Made by a program: the position numbers and the translations under genes. The notes beneath the pieces are model-generated. The model was not told the DNA's origin. It did no database searches and worked only from the letters and a program-made list of their open reading frames with translations. From JAGTVG01 sp964543195 (lineage in GTDB: Bacteria; Bacteroidota; Bacteroidia; Cytophagales; Cyclobacteriaceae), in contig CAZIXF010000020.1 of the NCBI GenBank assembly GCA_964543195.1, forward strand, positions 1 to 64,000: 64,000 nucleotides of DNA, given 5' to 3'. This document shows, one piece after another, positions 34,401 to 42,522 of the stretch (position 1 is its first letter; each line of letters begins with the position of its first letter).

Positions 34401-36851
34401 CAGGTTGGGGTTATAGACACCGTCACCTTCCTTGTACAGGCGGGCACATTCAATGAACAATTTACCATTAAGGAGATCCCCTATGTTGCTGATTCTATTC
34501 CGGTTATTTTCATGGCGGAGAATGAAGGAGATGAAGTGATCCTTGAATTTACGGGAACAGCATCGGAAAATTATATTCTTAAACTGGACAGCGCCGATCA
34601 CATCACCTTCAGGGGAATAACCTTCCGAACCAAAAGTGCTGATTATTCCCGAATTGTGGTCATTGAGAATGGAGCCACCTACAATCAGTTTATTGATAAC
34701 ATCTTTGAATCATCCGGTACCGGACATGCCATCATTTTCTCTCTGGGCGATGGGGATCATGGGAATATTTTTGATGGGAATACCTTTACCGGGGGAAAGG
34801 TAGGGATCCAGATGATCGGGACCGATGAATCCAATCTTGAATCGGGCATACAGATCCTCAGTAACGAATTTTTTGACCAATTATCAACGGGTATCTATCT
34901 CAAATACCTCGATACGCCCCGGGTGGTCAATAACAGGATCCTGCATGAAAACATGATCGAAGAGCTGTATCAAGGCATCGCTCTGCTCAATTGTTCAGGT
35001 AGAAACCAAAATTACGGATTGATCGCCAATAATGTGATCTCCTATCAGGCCGACGAGCTATCCGGGGGGATCGTTTTGGATAACACCAGTAAACAGAAAA
35101 TATACCATAACAGCGTATATATCACCGGTTCAAGTACGGAAAGCCGCTGTCTTAACCAGCAGAATGGAGGAAGCGATAACTATGCTAGAAATAATATTTT
35201 TATGAACGAAGCTGGTGGTTTGGTTATTTATATGACCGAACCATCATCGGTATGGTGCGATTATAATGATCTGTATACCACAGGCAACTATCTTGCCTAC
35301 ACAGATGTTACTATTGAAAACCTTTCCAACTGGCAGTCTTCCTATGGTCAGGACGCGAATTCCCTGAGTGTGGATCCGGGTTTTGTATCGCCAACCGACC
35401 TGCATACCTATCATCCGCTGCTGAATGGCGCCGGAACGCCTCTTGCAGAGGTCACCAAGGACCTGGAGGGCACAACACGCGACAGCACCACTCCCGATAT
35501 CGGCGCTTATGAATTCTCCGATGTTGTATTTGATATCGGCCCGGATACGGTGATCTGTAAGAACACTGAAATTATCCTGGATGCTGGTGAAGGATTTGAT
35601 ACCTATGCCTGGAATACGGGTGAAGCTACGCATGCCATTACCGTGGATACTACCGGCATCGAGGAAGTATACTATTCCGTTACCGTAACTTTTAATACAA
35701 ATGAATATACCGATAGCCTAAAAGTGACGTTTAAAGGCCCCAATATAGATCTATCTGATACGACAGGGTTCTGTACGGGGGAATCCATCACGCTGAATGC
35801 GGGCAGCGGTTACGCCGGTTACTTATGGTCTACCGGATCAACCGAACAAAGCATCGATATCAGTTCACAAGGGGAATATTTCGTAGAGGTCACGGATGAA
35901 TTTGGATGTACCGAGATCGATACAACTACCGTTATAGAATCTTCCGGGCCTGAAGTAAACCTGGGACCGGATCAGTCCCTGTGCGAAGGAGAGACCTTGG
36001 ACCTCGACGCCGGTACGGGCGATCAGTATCTATGGTCGGACGGCAGTACTGAACAGATCATTACCGCATCTGAAGGTGGTGAGTACGCCGTCACGGTAAC
36101 GGATATTTACGGATGCGCTAACAAGGATACCATCCGGATAGAATTACTCGATTCACCAACCGTCGACCTGGGTGATACGACAGGGTTCTGTGCGGGCAGT
36201 GAAGTGATACTGGATGCTGGGGGAAGTGAGACGGACTCATATTTATGGTCAACCGGTCTCTCCGAACAGGAGTTGGTGGTCTGGCAGGAAGGTGATTATT
36301 ATATAACCGTAACAAATGCATCGGGATGTTCATCAAGCGATACCATTTATGTGGAAGAATATCCGAATCCGACAGTATCCATCATCCAGGATAATGGTGA
36401 ACTGAGGGTGGAAAACCCGGATGAAACCTATGAATATCAATGGTACGGGCCAGACTTAATTAAACTCGAGAATGGAACGGGTACGACATACACCCCCCTC
36501 GAGCGAGGTGATTATTATGTGAATGCGATCACAGAAAATGGGTGTGAAAGTTCATCCAATATTATAAACTACGTCACCACCTCACTTGGAGATGAATTAT
36601 TGGCTAACGGGATCAGGATCTTTCCTAATCCGGCTGATCAGGTCCTGTATATGGAACTTACCCAACCGGGCAATTCAGTGGAATTCAGGTTGCTTGACCT
36701 GACCGGTAAGATCGTATACGATGAAAAATTCGAGATGAGGAAGGCCGGCAATGAAATTGAGATCAATGTGTCAAACCTTAAAAAAGGTACCTATATCCTT
36801 CGTATCCGGTCTGAACATAAGGTAGTTACCGGAAAAATATTGATCAGGTAA
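31419..36851 (+). CDS. Giant T9SS-secreted surface protein with beta-helix modules
   Basis: 1810 residues starting at ATG 31419. A signal peptide ends near SGSLFAQ (about 33). A CARDB-like domain follows (about 35-135: DAGITKIDKPLSP, DVEVTLKNFGSENLT). Three large modules of about 400 residues begin near 146, 572 and 972. Each opens with a YTIG..G(D/P) segment, contains right-handed beta-helix coils (NNIFIN-, GIYI- and NSVRI-like rungs) and closes with an ADEF-type motif such as DIGADEF. Four Ig-like repeats of about 70 residues follow (near 1370, 1442, 1512, 1582), each with CxGExxxLDAG and YLWSTG elements. The last ~85 residues are a type A T9SS sorting domain (FPNPADQ, LDLTGK, LKKGTYILRI). 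The protein is secreted and probably anchored at the surface, binding or degrading a carbohydrate polymer. Confidence 0.9.
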   Translation: MKKHKTPSLSNSFAFVAGFLFSMTLMSGSLFAQHDAGITKIDKPLSPVQQGVAQDVEVTLKNFGSENLTSVTITVDYDGTSGYDEFWTGTLAPGDSVENISLGTKSFTNDLHTIEAFTSSPNGNADDDASNDKATKVINACDPVSGDYTIGATGDYPNFSDAVTFLNSSCGIDGPVTFTVESGNYQEQISIHDIPGTSSTNTITFRPDPGNTDPVVLTYASTTDADNYTLKLNGADHVTFSGITIKATGTTYARVIEITNGSTYNSFTDCRIEGVSETDELVFSDPGTDDNFSNKFTGNVFLNGSSGIYLRGFVRADGLVVKKNEFSDQSEYGIYIHDYENAVIDSNYIHSSFAIDGVAIDESNPKNTTITKNRIILSSGGTGIHMGVFGTDTYSGTTGGVVDIYNNFISLNTTSADNGITLNTSTIIANVLHNTIHISGNNSSSNAFYFHWNGSSTIDCRNNILANHAYGRAIGGDLAGYDYNLVYSNGSHLCIGAADLDEWQRDYSRGEHSISVDPYFTTETSFEVGNPRIQGSGVSLPAVTLDIEGEVRDASNPDLGADEFTPSPIPLSGSYTIGGGSPDYNTLYDAVKSAVINGISGDVVFNLAAGTYDEQVTIQEIAGTSESNTVTFQSASGDTADVIIQYTPAYQPHNHVLKVDGADYLVFKDLSITSDTEWCWPVSLTAEATHNRFEGNHIFLQGEVSYDFDHALVRSSSSNDSSNYFIANHFENNVHGISIESDAAGVNDIQIKNNLFSGMQNFGIYIINSRNLEISGNRISGIISQVNGSLIYLRNSNGMIFNNFVYAETGLQSYGIYLSNADMKVYHNSVRLTGSGSNSNYAFYTGGPDIAAVKNNIFINQATGRAIYADTTGLVSDYNILYTNGSLLAASINNLYSANLEEWQTESGGRDLHSISRLPKFVSETDLHTTDPWISNLGTPIAEVTVDIDGESRDTEAPDIGADEFEAGVIFAGNYIIGPSGDFANFTEAVDSISQVGVIDTVTFLVQAGTFNEQFTIKEIPYVADSIPVIFMAENEGDEVILEFTGTASENYILKLDSADHITFRGITFRTKSADYSRIVVIENGATYNQFIDNIFESSGTGHAIIFSLGDGDHGNIFDGNTFTGGKVGIQMIGTDESNLESGIQILSNEFFDQLSTGIYLKYLDTPRVVNNRILHENMIEELYQGIALLNCSGRNQNYGLIANNVISYQADELSGGIVLDNTSKQKIYHNSVYITGSSTESRCLNQQNGGSDNYARNNIFMNEAGGLVIYMTEPSSVWCDYNDLYTTGNYLAYTDVTIENLSNWQSSYGQDANSLSVDPGFVSPTDLHTYHPLLNGAGTPLAEVTKDLEGTTRDSTTPDIGAYEFSDVVFDIGPDTVICKNTEIILDAGEGFDTYAWNTGEATHAITVDTTGIEEVYYSVTVTFNTNEYTDSLKVTFKGPNIDLSDTTGFCTGESITLNAGSGYAGYLWSTGSTEQSIDISSQGEYFVEVTDEFGCTEIDTTTVIESSGPEVNLGPDQSLCEGETLDLDAGTGDQYLWSDGSTEQIITASEGGEYAVTVTDIYGCANKDTIRIELLDSPTVDLGDTTGFCAGSEVILDAGGSETDSYLWSTGLSEQELVVWQEGDYYITVTNASGCSSSDTIYVEEYPNPTVSIIQDNGELRVENPDETYEYQWYGPDLIKLENGTGTTYTPLERGDYYVNAITENGCESSSNIINYVTTSLGDELLANGIRIFPNPADQVLYMELTQPGNSVEFRLLDLTGKIVYDEKFEMRKAGNEIEINVSNLKKGTYILRIRSEHKVVTGKILIR

Positions 36852-36885
36852 TCAATATCGGGACATCTTTTTGATAAATCTTTTA

Positions 36886-36923
36886 AAGGATGTTATCTTG
36901 ACGAGGATAACATCCTTTTTTTA
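36886..36923 (+). terminator. Strong intrinsic terminator of the T9SS protein gene
   Basis: A perfect 13-bp stem, AAAGGATGTTATC (36886-36898) with GATAACATCCTTT (36907-36919), has an 8-base loop and runs into a T-tract to 36923. The ATG of the sulfatase starts only three bases later, so the hairpin also covers the sulfatase start region. Confidence 0.9.
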
Positions 36924-36925
36924 TC

Positions 36926-38380
36926 ATGAAAAACCTGAATCTTTTTCTGCTGATCTGCTTCATAATCCTCTTCGGGCATGGCTGTAATCCGGTTAATGAT
37001 GAACGGCTACCCAACATTGTGATCATTTTCACCGATGACCAGGGGTATGGGGATGTTGGCAGTTTTGGTGCCACCGGATTCACTACGCCCAATCTCGACC
37101 GGATGGCCGCGGAGGGCATGCGGTTCACCCACTTCTATTCGGCCCAGGCTGTCTGCAGTGCCTCCAGGGCCGCTTTGCTTACCGGTTGCTATCCCAACCG
37201 GATCGGCATCAGCGGGGCCCTGATGCCCTGGGCAGAACACGGGCTCCATGAGAATGAGTTAACCATTGCTGAAATGTTAAAACAACAGGGCTATGCCACA
37301 GGGATCTTCGGTAAATGGCACCTGGGTCATCACAAGAAATTCCTTCCGTTACAGCACGGATTTGACGAATATACAGGTATTCCCTACAGCAACGATATGT
37401 GGCCGGTTGACTTTGACGGATCGCCTATCACCGGGGAGTCATCACGCCCATGGAAAGCACGTTATCCGGCTTTACCCATCATAGAAGGTAATGAAAAGAT
37501 GCAGGAACTTAATACCCTGGATGACCAGAATGTCCTGACCACCCTGTACACCGAAAAAGCAGTCGATTTCATTGAAAGACATAAAGAAAAACCTTTTTTC
37601 CTCTATGTGCCTCATTCCATGCCCCATGTTCCCCTGGGTGTATCCGATAAATTCATGGGGAAAAGCCGGCAGGGCATGTACGGGGATGTGATGATGGAGA
37701 TCGACTGGTCGGTGGGAGAGATCCTGAAGACACTGGAGGATCATGGACTGGTTGACAATACACTGGTCATCTTTTTATCGGATAATGGACCCTGGCTGAA
37801 TTTCGGCAATCACGCCGGCTCGACAGGGGGCTTGCGGGAAGGCAAAGGCACCAGCTTTGAGGGTGGCCAACGGGTTCCCTGCATCATGACCTGGCCCGGG
37901 GCTATTCCGGAAGGAAAGGTATGCAACAATATGGCGGCAACGCTTGATATCCTGCCTACCCTGGCTGAGATCACCGGAGGGGCTTTGCCCGGCCATAAGA
38001 TCGACGGCGTATCGATCCTGCCTCTTCTGAAGGGCGACAGCCTCGCCAACCCCCGGGATCATCTCTATTATTATTACCGGCAGAACAGCCTGGAAGCTGT
38101 ACGTAAGGATCACTGGAAACTGGTCTTTCCCCACCCGACGCGTTCATATGAAGGGGTCCTTCCCGGCAATGACGGATTCCCGGGTGACTATAAACAGATC
38201 GAAACGGAATATACCCTATACGACCTTCGCCGTGATCCGGGAGAGGAATACGACGTCAAAGAATTATTTCCCCGGGTGGTGGAAGAACTCGAAAAACTGG
38301 CGGAGGAAGCGCGGGCCGATCTGGGCGATGATCTGAAGGAAATACCGGGAACCAATATACGTCCTGCCGGAACATTGTAA
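36926..38380 (+). CDS. Sulfatase lipoprotein (S1 family)
   Basis: Exported sulfatase of 484 residues. The N-terminus is a lipoprotein signal with a lipobox ending at Cys20 (FGHGC). Metal-site Asp pair FTDDQG is at about 36-39. The formylglycine motif is Cys77-Ser-Ala-Ser-Arg81 (VCSASRAALLTG), which needs conversion of Cys77 to formylglycine by a maturase not seen in this window. Further arylsulfatase landmarks are FGKWHLGHH, DNTLVIFLSDNGPW and HAGSTGGLREGKG. The length is normal for the family. The start codon is fixed by the signal sequence but lies immediately downstream of a terminator hairpin. The substrate, probably a sulfated glycan, is inferred. Confidence 0.94.
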   Translation: MKNLNLFLLICFIILFGHGCNPVNDERLPNIVIIFTDDQGYGDVGSFGATGFTTPNLDRMAAEGMRFTHFYSAQAVCSASRAALLTGCYPNRIGISGALMPWAEHGLHENELTIAEMLKQQGYATGIFGKWHLGHHKKFLPLQHGFDEYTGIPYSNDMWPVDFDGSPITGESSRPWKARYPALPIIEGNEKMQELNTLDDQNVLTTLYTEKAVDFIERHKEKPFFLYVPHSMPHVPLGVSDKFMGKSRQGMYGDVMMEIDWSVGEILKTLEDHGLVDNTLVIFLSDNGPWLNFGNHAGSTGGLREGKGTSFEGGQRVPCIMTWPGAIPEGKVCNNMAATLDILPTLAEITGGALPGHKIDGVSILPLLKGDSLANPRDHLYYYYRQNSLEAVRKDHWKLVFPHPTRSYEGVLPGNDGFPGDYKQIETEYTLYDLRRDPGEEYDVKELFPRVVEELEKLAEEARADLGDDLKEIPGTNIRPAGTL

Positions 38381-38579
38381 CTGAATTTCAAAAACCTGTT
38401 TGTGCGGTCCTGCTACGGGATCTGTGGTTATTATCTTTTTAATACTTCGTAATCCCTAAGCCCGGAAAAGGATCGTCTCCGTTTTTCCGCATCTCGGCCT
38501 CTCCCCGTTTTGTCATCCGAAGCCTTCTTCAATATCCGAAGTCTTTGACGCAGGATATGGCGTATGATGATTTCCCCAA

Positions 38580-39680
38580 TCAGAATCCCATCTCCTTATC
38601 CACCATATTCAACAAAGGATACCCATGAATATATCGATGGACATTCTCCACAAAAACAGCATTCATCCGGTCGAAGGAGAACTGGGATTGTGCTGCTATA
38701 TGAGCTGTAATGATCACATTGTGCATTTCCCATAGTTCATGATCCGGGGGAAGGGGCTCCGGATCCGTCACATCCAGGCCGGCGCCCGACAGCTTTCCAC
38801 TCTTCAATGCCTCCACCAGGGAAGGGGTCTGCACCAGTTTTCCCCTGGATACATTGATGAACCAGGCGCCATCTTTCATCATTCCGAATTGCTTTTTTCC
38901 AAACATTCCACGGCTGGCTTCCGTATGAGGAGCGGCGGAAACCACCACATCCGATTGAGGGAGTATCCATTCCAGGCCCTTATCCTGGACCAGCCGGACC
39001 TCCTCGCAGATATCCCCGATCTGCTCTGTGTATTTCGGTAATATGTCCACGGCAAGCACCCGCATATCCATGGCCCTTGCCCGCCGGGCCACCTGGGAAC
39101 CGATGCCTCCCAGTCCCACGATGCCCATAGTCATATCTTTCATTTCGATCATCTTTCCCTCCCGGCTCCATTGTCCTTCCCGCATATTTCGTGTTTGGCC
39201 TACGAGGTTCCTGGTCAGGGAAAAAAGCAGGCCTATGGTATGTTCTCCTATGGCCGGTCCGTAGCAACCCTTGGCATTGGTCATTACCACATCACTTTCG
39301 ACCATTTCCGGGAAGAGATAATATTCCACCCCGGCTGACGGACTTTGCATCCATTTCAGCTTCTTTGCCATCAGGAACTGATCCCTTGATATACTACCGA
39401 ACCACACATCTGCCTGTTCAATATGTGAGGATGTACCGGGATCCAGCAAGGTAATATCCGGTGAAATACTTTTGAGCTTCTGGTGATATTCCTCCGAAAG
39501 ACCGGCTGTCATCATGATCTTTAATGGCAGTTTCGGGAGATTGTCATTTTTTAGTGTATCGTTATTCAGGAGTTCATTTCCTTCAACTGAAAGAAAAGGA
39601 ATACCGGATAAGGCTGCACCATTGACTAATGCTCCTTTCAGAAAATTTCGTCTGGATTGGTGGGTATGATCGTTTTTCAT
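38580..39680 (-). CDS. D-2-hydroxyacid dehydrogenase with Tat-type signal
   Basis: NAD-dependent D-isomer-specific 2-hydroxyacid dehydrogenase, 366 residues. The NAD-binding motif GIVGLGGIGSQVARRA and the catalytic Arg, Glu and His (NVSRGKLV, DPEPLPP, ITAHIAAQS) are present, so the domain looks complete. Unusually, the N-terminus is a twin-arginine export signal: SRRNFLKGALVNGAALSG (twin Arg at 10-11). That would place a NAD-dependent enzyme in the periplasm, where it could carry a tightly bound cofactor. The gene stands alone between the sulfatase and selD operons; 199 bases of intergenic DNA precede the sulfatase stop. Confidence 0.85.
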   Translation of the reverse strand: MKNDHTHQSRRNFLKGALVNGAALSGIPFLSVEGNELLNNDTLKNDNLPKLPLKIMMTAGLSEEYHQKLKSISPDITLLDPGTSSHIEQADVWFGSISRDQFLMAKKLKWMQSPSAGVEYYLFPEMVESDVVMTNAKGCYGPAIGEHTIGLLFSLTRNLVGQTRNMREGQWSREGKMIEMKDMTMGIVGLGGIGSQVARRARAMDMRVLAVDILPKYTEQIGDICEEVRLVQDKGLEWILPQSDVVVSAAPHTEASRGMFGKKQFGMMKDGAWFINVSRGKLVQTPSLVEALKSGKLSGAGLDVTDPEPLPPDHELWEMHNVIITAHIAAQSQFSFDRMNAVFVENVHRYIHGYPLLNMVDKEMGF

Positions 39681-39807
39681 GGGGTTGTATTTTTAATTGA
39701 ATCAAAAAAATAGTAAAAATTTTACCCGGATTCCAGTAATGCAGCAGAATAAAAAATCCCTTCAGACATGAAAACTGAGATCTTAACACTTGTAAATCCT
39801 GTGCAAT

Positions 39808-40839
39808 TTAATTAACAAATATGAGTTTTTCCCGGGAAGAAATCAGCTTGCCGCAGGGAACAACCGGTAATCCCTTTTCCTCCATTATCGAAAGAAATCC
39901 ATTTTTACCCTCCGGGTCAACCGCTACCAGCAGGCCTCCGCTGGTCTGAGGATCACATAATATAAGTTTCTGTTCATCAGTCATGGGACTCACCCGGTCT
40001 CCATAACTGCTGAAATTCCTGTGCGTACCTCCGGGAATGGAACCCTGATCCAAATATTTTTTAAGTCCTGGAAGAAGTGGGATCTTCTCAAAATCCACTT
40101 CGGCAGACAGTCCGCTTCCTTCACAAATTTCACGCAGGTGTCCCAGTAAGCCGAATCCGGTTACATCAGTCATTGCCTTTACGGCATCCAGGTTACCGAA
40201 TTCATACCCAATATCATTCAGGGCAAGCATCAGACCGGTTACCTTTCTCCGGTCTTCATCCGACAAGATCCCTTTTTTCTGTGCAGTGGTTAAAATGCCT
40301 ATCCCCAGTGGCTTGGTCAGATATAAATCACATCCTTCCGTCGCCCTGTTGTTGGATTTGATCTTATTTCTTTCGACGATACCGGTAACTGCCAGCCCGA
40401 ATATCGGTTCCGGAGAATCAATGCTATGCCCGCCGGCAAGGGGAATACCTGCCCGCCGACAGGCATCCCGCGCACCGTCAACTACCCGGGCGGCTACGCC
40501 TGCAGGAATTTTATCCACCGGCCAGCCCAGAATGGATATGGCCATTAAAGGTTTTCCTCCCATGGCGTACACATCGCTGATCGCATTTACCGATGCAATT
40601 CCGCCGAATTCAAAAGGATCATCCACGATAGGCATAAAAAAATCGGTTGTGGATATTACAGCCCGTTCATCGTCCAAGGCATATACGGCAGCATCATCCC
40701 GCGTATCATTGCCTATCAGCAAAGCCGGATCCTTCACCTGATCTGTCTCAGACTTCAATATTTCATCGAGTACTTTTGGCGCGATCTTGCATCCGCATCC
40801 GGCACCATGAGAAAAAGAAGTAAGTTTTATTTTTTCCAT
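39808..40839 (-). CDS. selD: Selenide, water dikinase
   Basis: Makes selenophosphate from selenide and ATP. The catalytic region is GAGCGCK: Cys15 is at the position that is Cys or Sec in the family, with Cys17 and Lys18. The AIRS-like fold continues with STTDFFMPIVDDPF and AGGHSIDSPEPIFG, and the C-terminal DPQTSGGLL. The 343-residue length is normal. It is the second gene of an operon with selU, 6 bases apart. No selA/selB or selenoprotein is in this window, so the clear local use of selenophosphate is tRNA 2-selenouridine. Confidence 0.96.
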   Translation of the reverse strand: MEKIKLTSFSHGAGCGCKIAPKVLDEILKSETDQVKDPALLIGNDTRDDAAVYALDDERAVISTTDFFMPIVDDPFEFGGIASVNAISDVYAMGGKPLMAISILGWPVDKIPAGVAARVVDGARDACRRAGIPLAGGHSIDSPEPIFGLAVTGIVERNKIKSNNRATEGCDLYLTKPLGIGILTTAQKKGILSDEDRRKVTGLMLALNDIGYEFGNLDAVKAMTDVTGFGLLGHLREICEGSGLSAEVDFEKIPLLPGLKKYLDQGSIPGGTHRNFSSYGDRVSPMTDEQKLILCDPQTSGGLLVAVDPEGKNGFLSIMEEKGLPVVPCGKLISSREKLIFVN

Positions 40840-40845
40840 TTTTGA

Positions 40846-41877
40846 CTATTCGTTATCCAGCTCTTTTGCTTTTTCAAGCACCAGTTCAGCATTCCGGTTC
40901 ACATCCCCGACAGAACTCAGCACAGCTTGTGGCGGCTTGTTTTTGTATTTATTCTGGCTGAAGGAATACGATTTATCATAGTAACTCAACAAAAGGGAAG
41001 CGGCTTTGTAAAAATCATCCCTTTCCAGATCCGCCAATACCTGTTTTACATTGTTGCCGCCGAAACGCTTCCGGATCTTCCGGGTGGCCTCCGATAAAAG
41101 TTCCTTTCCAAAAGGACTGTATTCCCTTACAATCCGTTCTATCCTGATCTCATCCGGTATTTTCAGTTCGATCACCGTAGAGGTATTCATTTTTTCCCAT
41201 AAGGGTTCAGGCAGATAAACCTTTCCGATAGTCAAACTTTCGCTTTCCACCCAGATCCGCTTTTCCAGATCCATTTTCATCAATTCGTGATGAATATCGT
41301 TCTGGAACTGCATGGAAGTAGGCTGGCTGCCGAGACCTATATGTCCAAAAGCAGATCCCCGGTGGTTGGCAAGTGCCTCCAGATCGATTATCTGCTCGCC
41401 CATCTCTTTTAATTTTCTCAGGATCGCGGATTTGCCTGTCCCTGTGGGACCCTGCAACACCACCAGTCGCCCGATCGATCCAAAATCATCCAGCAGTTTC
41501 TGCCGGTAGGCTTTAAAACCACCCTTTAACACATAACAGGTGATCCCTGCCAGTTCAAAAAGCCAGGACATCTTTTCGCTTCGCATGCCTCCCCGCCAGC
41601 AATACACTTTCAATTCATTTCTTTCGGCTACCGACCTGGCTGATATGGTCAGTTTCTTCATCTTCGGGCCCACAATATCCAGTCCGGTCTCGATAGCTTT
41701 CATCCTGCCTTTCTGCTTGTATTCGGTCCCTACTTTCGCTCTTTCCTCATCTGAAAACATAGGGATATTCAGAGCCCCTGAAATATGACCGGTACTGAAC
41801 TCAGCCGGTGACCGCACATCGACTACCGGAATATTTTCCTTTTCCTTTATGAATACACCTGTCTCGAGATATTCCAT
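40846..41877 (-). CDS. selU: tRNA 2-selenouridine synthase
   Basis: Converts 2-thiouridine to 2-selenouridine in tRNA, also known as MnmH/YbbB. The N-terminal rhodanese domain has the catalytic Cys93 in VYCWRGGMRS. The P-loop domain has QGPTGTGKS (residues 142-150) and a later DLEALANHRGSAFG. The length of 343 residues matches the family. It begins the selU-selD operon, with a good Shine-Dalgarno GAAGGAGAA just before the ATG and a -7 promoter box further upstream. Confidence 0.95.
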   Translation of the reverse strand: MEYLETGVFIKEKENIPVVDVRSPAEFSTGHISGALNIPMFSDEERAKVGTEYKQKGRMKAIETGLDIVGPKMKKLTISARSVAERNELKVYCWRGGMRSEKMSWLFELAGITCYVLKGGFKAYRQKLLDDFGSIGRLVVLQGPTGTGKSAILRKLKEMGEQIIDLEALANHRGSAFGHIGLGSQPTSMQFQNDIHHELMKMDLEKRIWVESESLTIGKVYLPEPLWEKMNTSTVIELKIPDEIRIERIVREYSPFGKELLSEATRKIRKRFGGNNVKQVLADLERDDFYKAASLLLSYYDKSYSFSQNKYKNKPPQAVLSSVGDVNRNAELVLEKAKELDNE

Positions 41878-41901
41878 TTCTCCTTCACGCTGTAATTACC
41901 A

Positions 41902-41909
41902 CAAATTTA
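41902..41909 (-). promoter_or_regulatory. -7 box TAAATTTG for selU-selD
   Basis: Minus-strand TAAATTTG is an exact match to the TAnnTTTG consensus and lies 24 bases upstream of the selU ATG. A suitable -33 box is not obvious. Confidence 0.45.
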
Positions 41910-41989
41910 ATCAAATCACGGTCTGAAATTTTTTTAACAGAATTAAAATATTGGTTGGGGGGGTTGCGGCGGAGGCATTCCCCGCCCAA

Positions 41990-42517
41990 TCAATACAACT
42001 CCTTATTGATGAAAGGGATCAGGGCCAGGATGAGGGCGTGCTCGTAATACCGGGCCCTGTCGATAATACCATGAGTGAGAATTCCCACCGCACCATCCTC
42101 CTGTTTTGAATTTTTTCTTTGAAAAACCATATCATCGGCATGTCCCAGCTCCATTCCCTGTCCGATCAGCTTCCTGATCTTTTCAGGAAGAGGAAAAGTA
42201 GCGGTCCGCGCCTCGCCATGCCGGTTTCTGTCCATGATGACCATCCAGGCGAATGCATTCATGAAATTTTCATGGTCTTCAATACCGCCTTCTATTCCAA
42301 CCCAATAATCAGCCTCGGGGAATTTGACTTTAAGATTAACCGCCCGGTTACAGGCACCCCGGTAGGTTTCCGCGTCGGTCATGGGCTGGTCGCTGACATC
42401 CGATGGAACGGTATGCCCATCAAACTCAAAATCCGCGTCGGGGAAAACCAGCCTGAAAGCCGTTTTGGTACATTCAATCTTAACAGGGTTCTTTGAAGCG
42501 ATCAATATTTTATGCAT
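41990..42517 (-). CDS. yjjX: Inosine/xanthosine triphosphatase YjjX-type (DUF84)
   Basis: Hydrolyses damaged purine nucleotides (ITP/XTP) in the YjjX family. The N-terminus IASKNPVKIECTKTAF, then SDQPMTDAETYRGACNRA and the acidic/Gly motif YWVGIEGGIED, are the family pattern. A conserved AWMVIMDRNRHGEART and GxGxELG-like segments follow. The 175 residues match the family length. It lies 5 bases downstream of the lysA stop, so it shares the lysA transcript. Confidence 0.88.
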   Translation of the reverse strand: MHKILIASKNPVKIECTKTAFRLVFPDADFEFDGHTVPSDVSDQPMTDAETYRGACNRAVNLKVKFPEADYWVGIEGGIEDHENFMNAFAWMVIMDRNRHGEARTATFPLPEKIRKLIGQGMELGHADDMVFQRKNSKQEDGAVGILTHGIIDRARYYEHALILALIPFINKELY

Positions 42518-42522
42518 GGGGC

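Noticed and set aside
38435..38604. Minus-strand basic frame after the dehydrogenase stop
   Set aside because: No ATG start, overlaps the end of a real gene and looks like random reading of GC-rich DNA.
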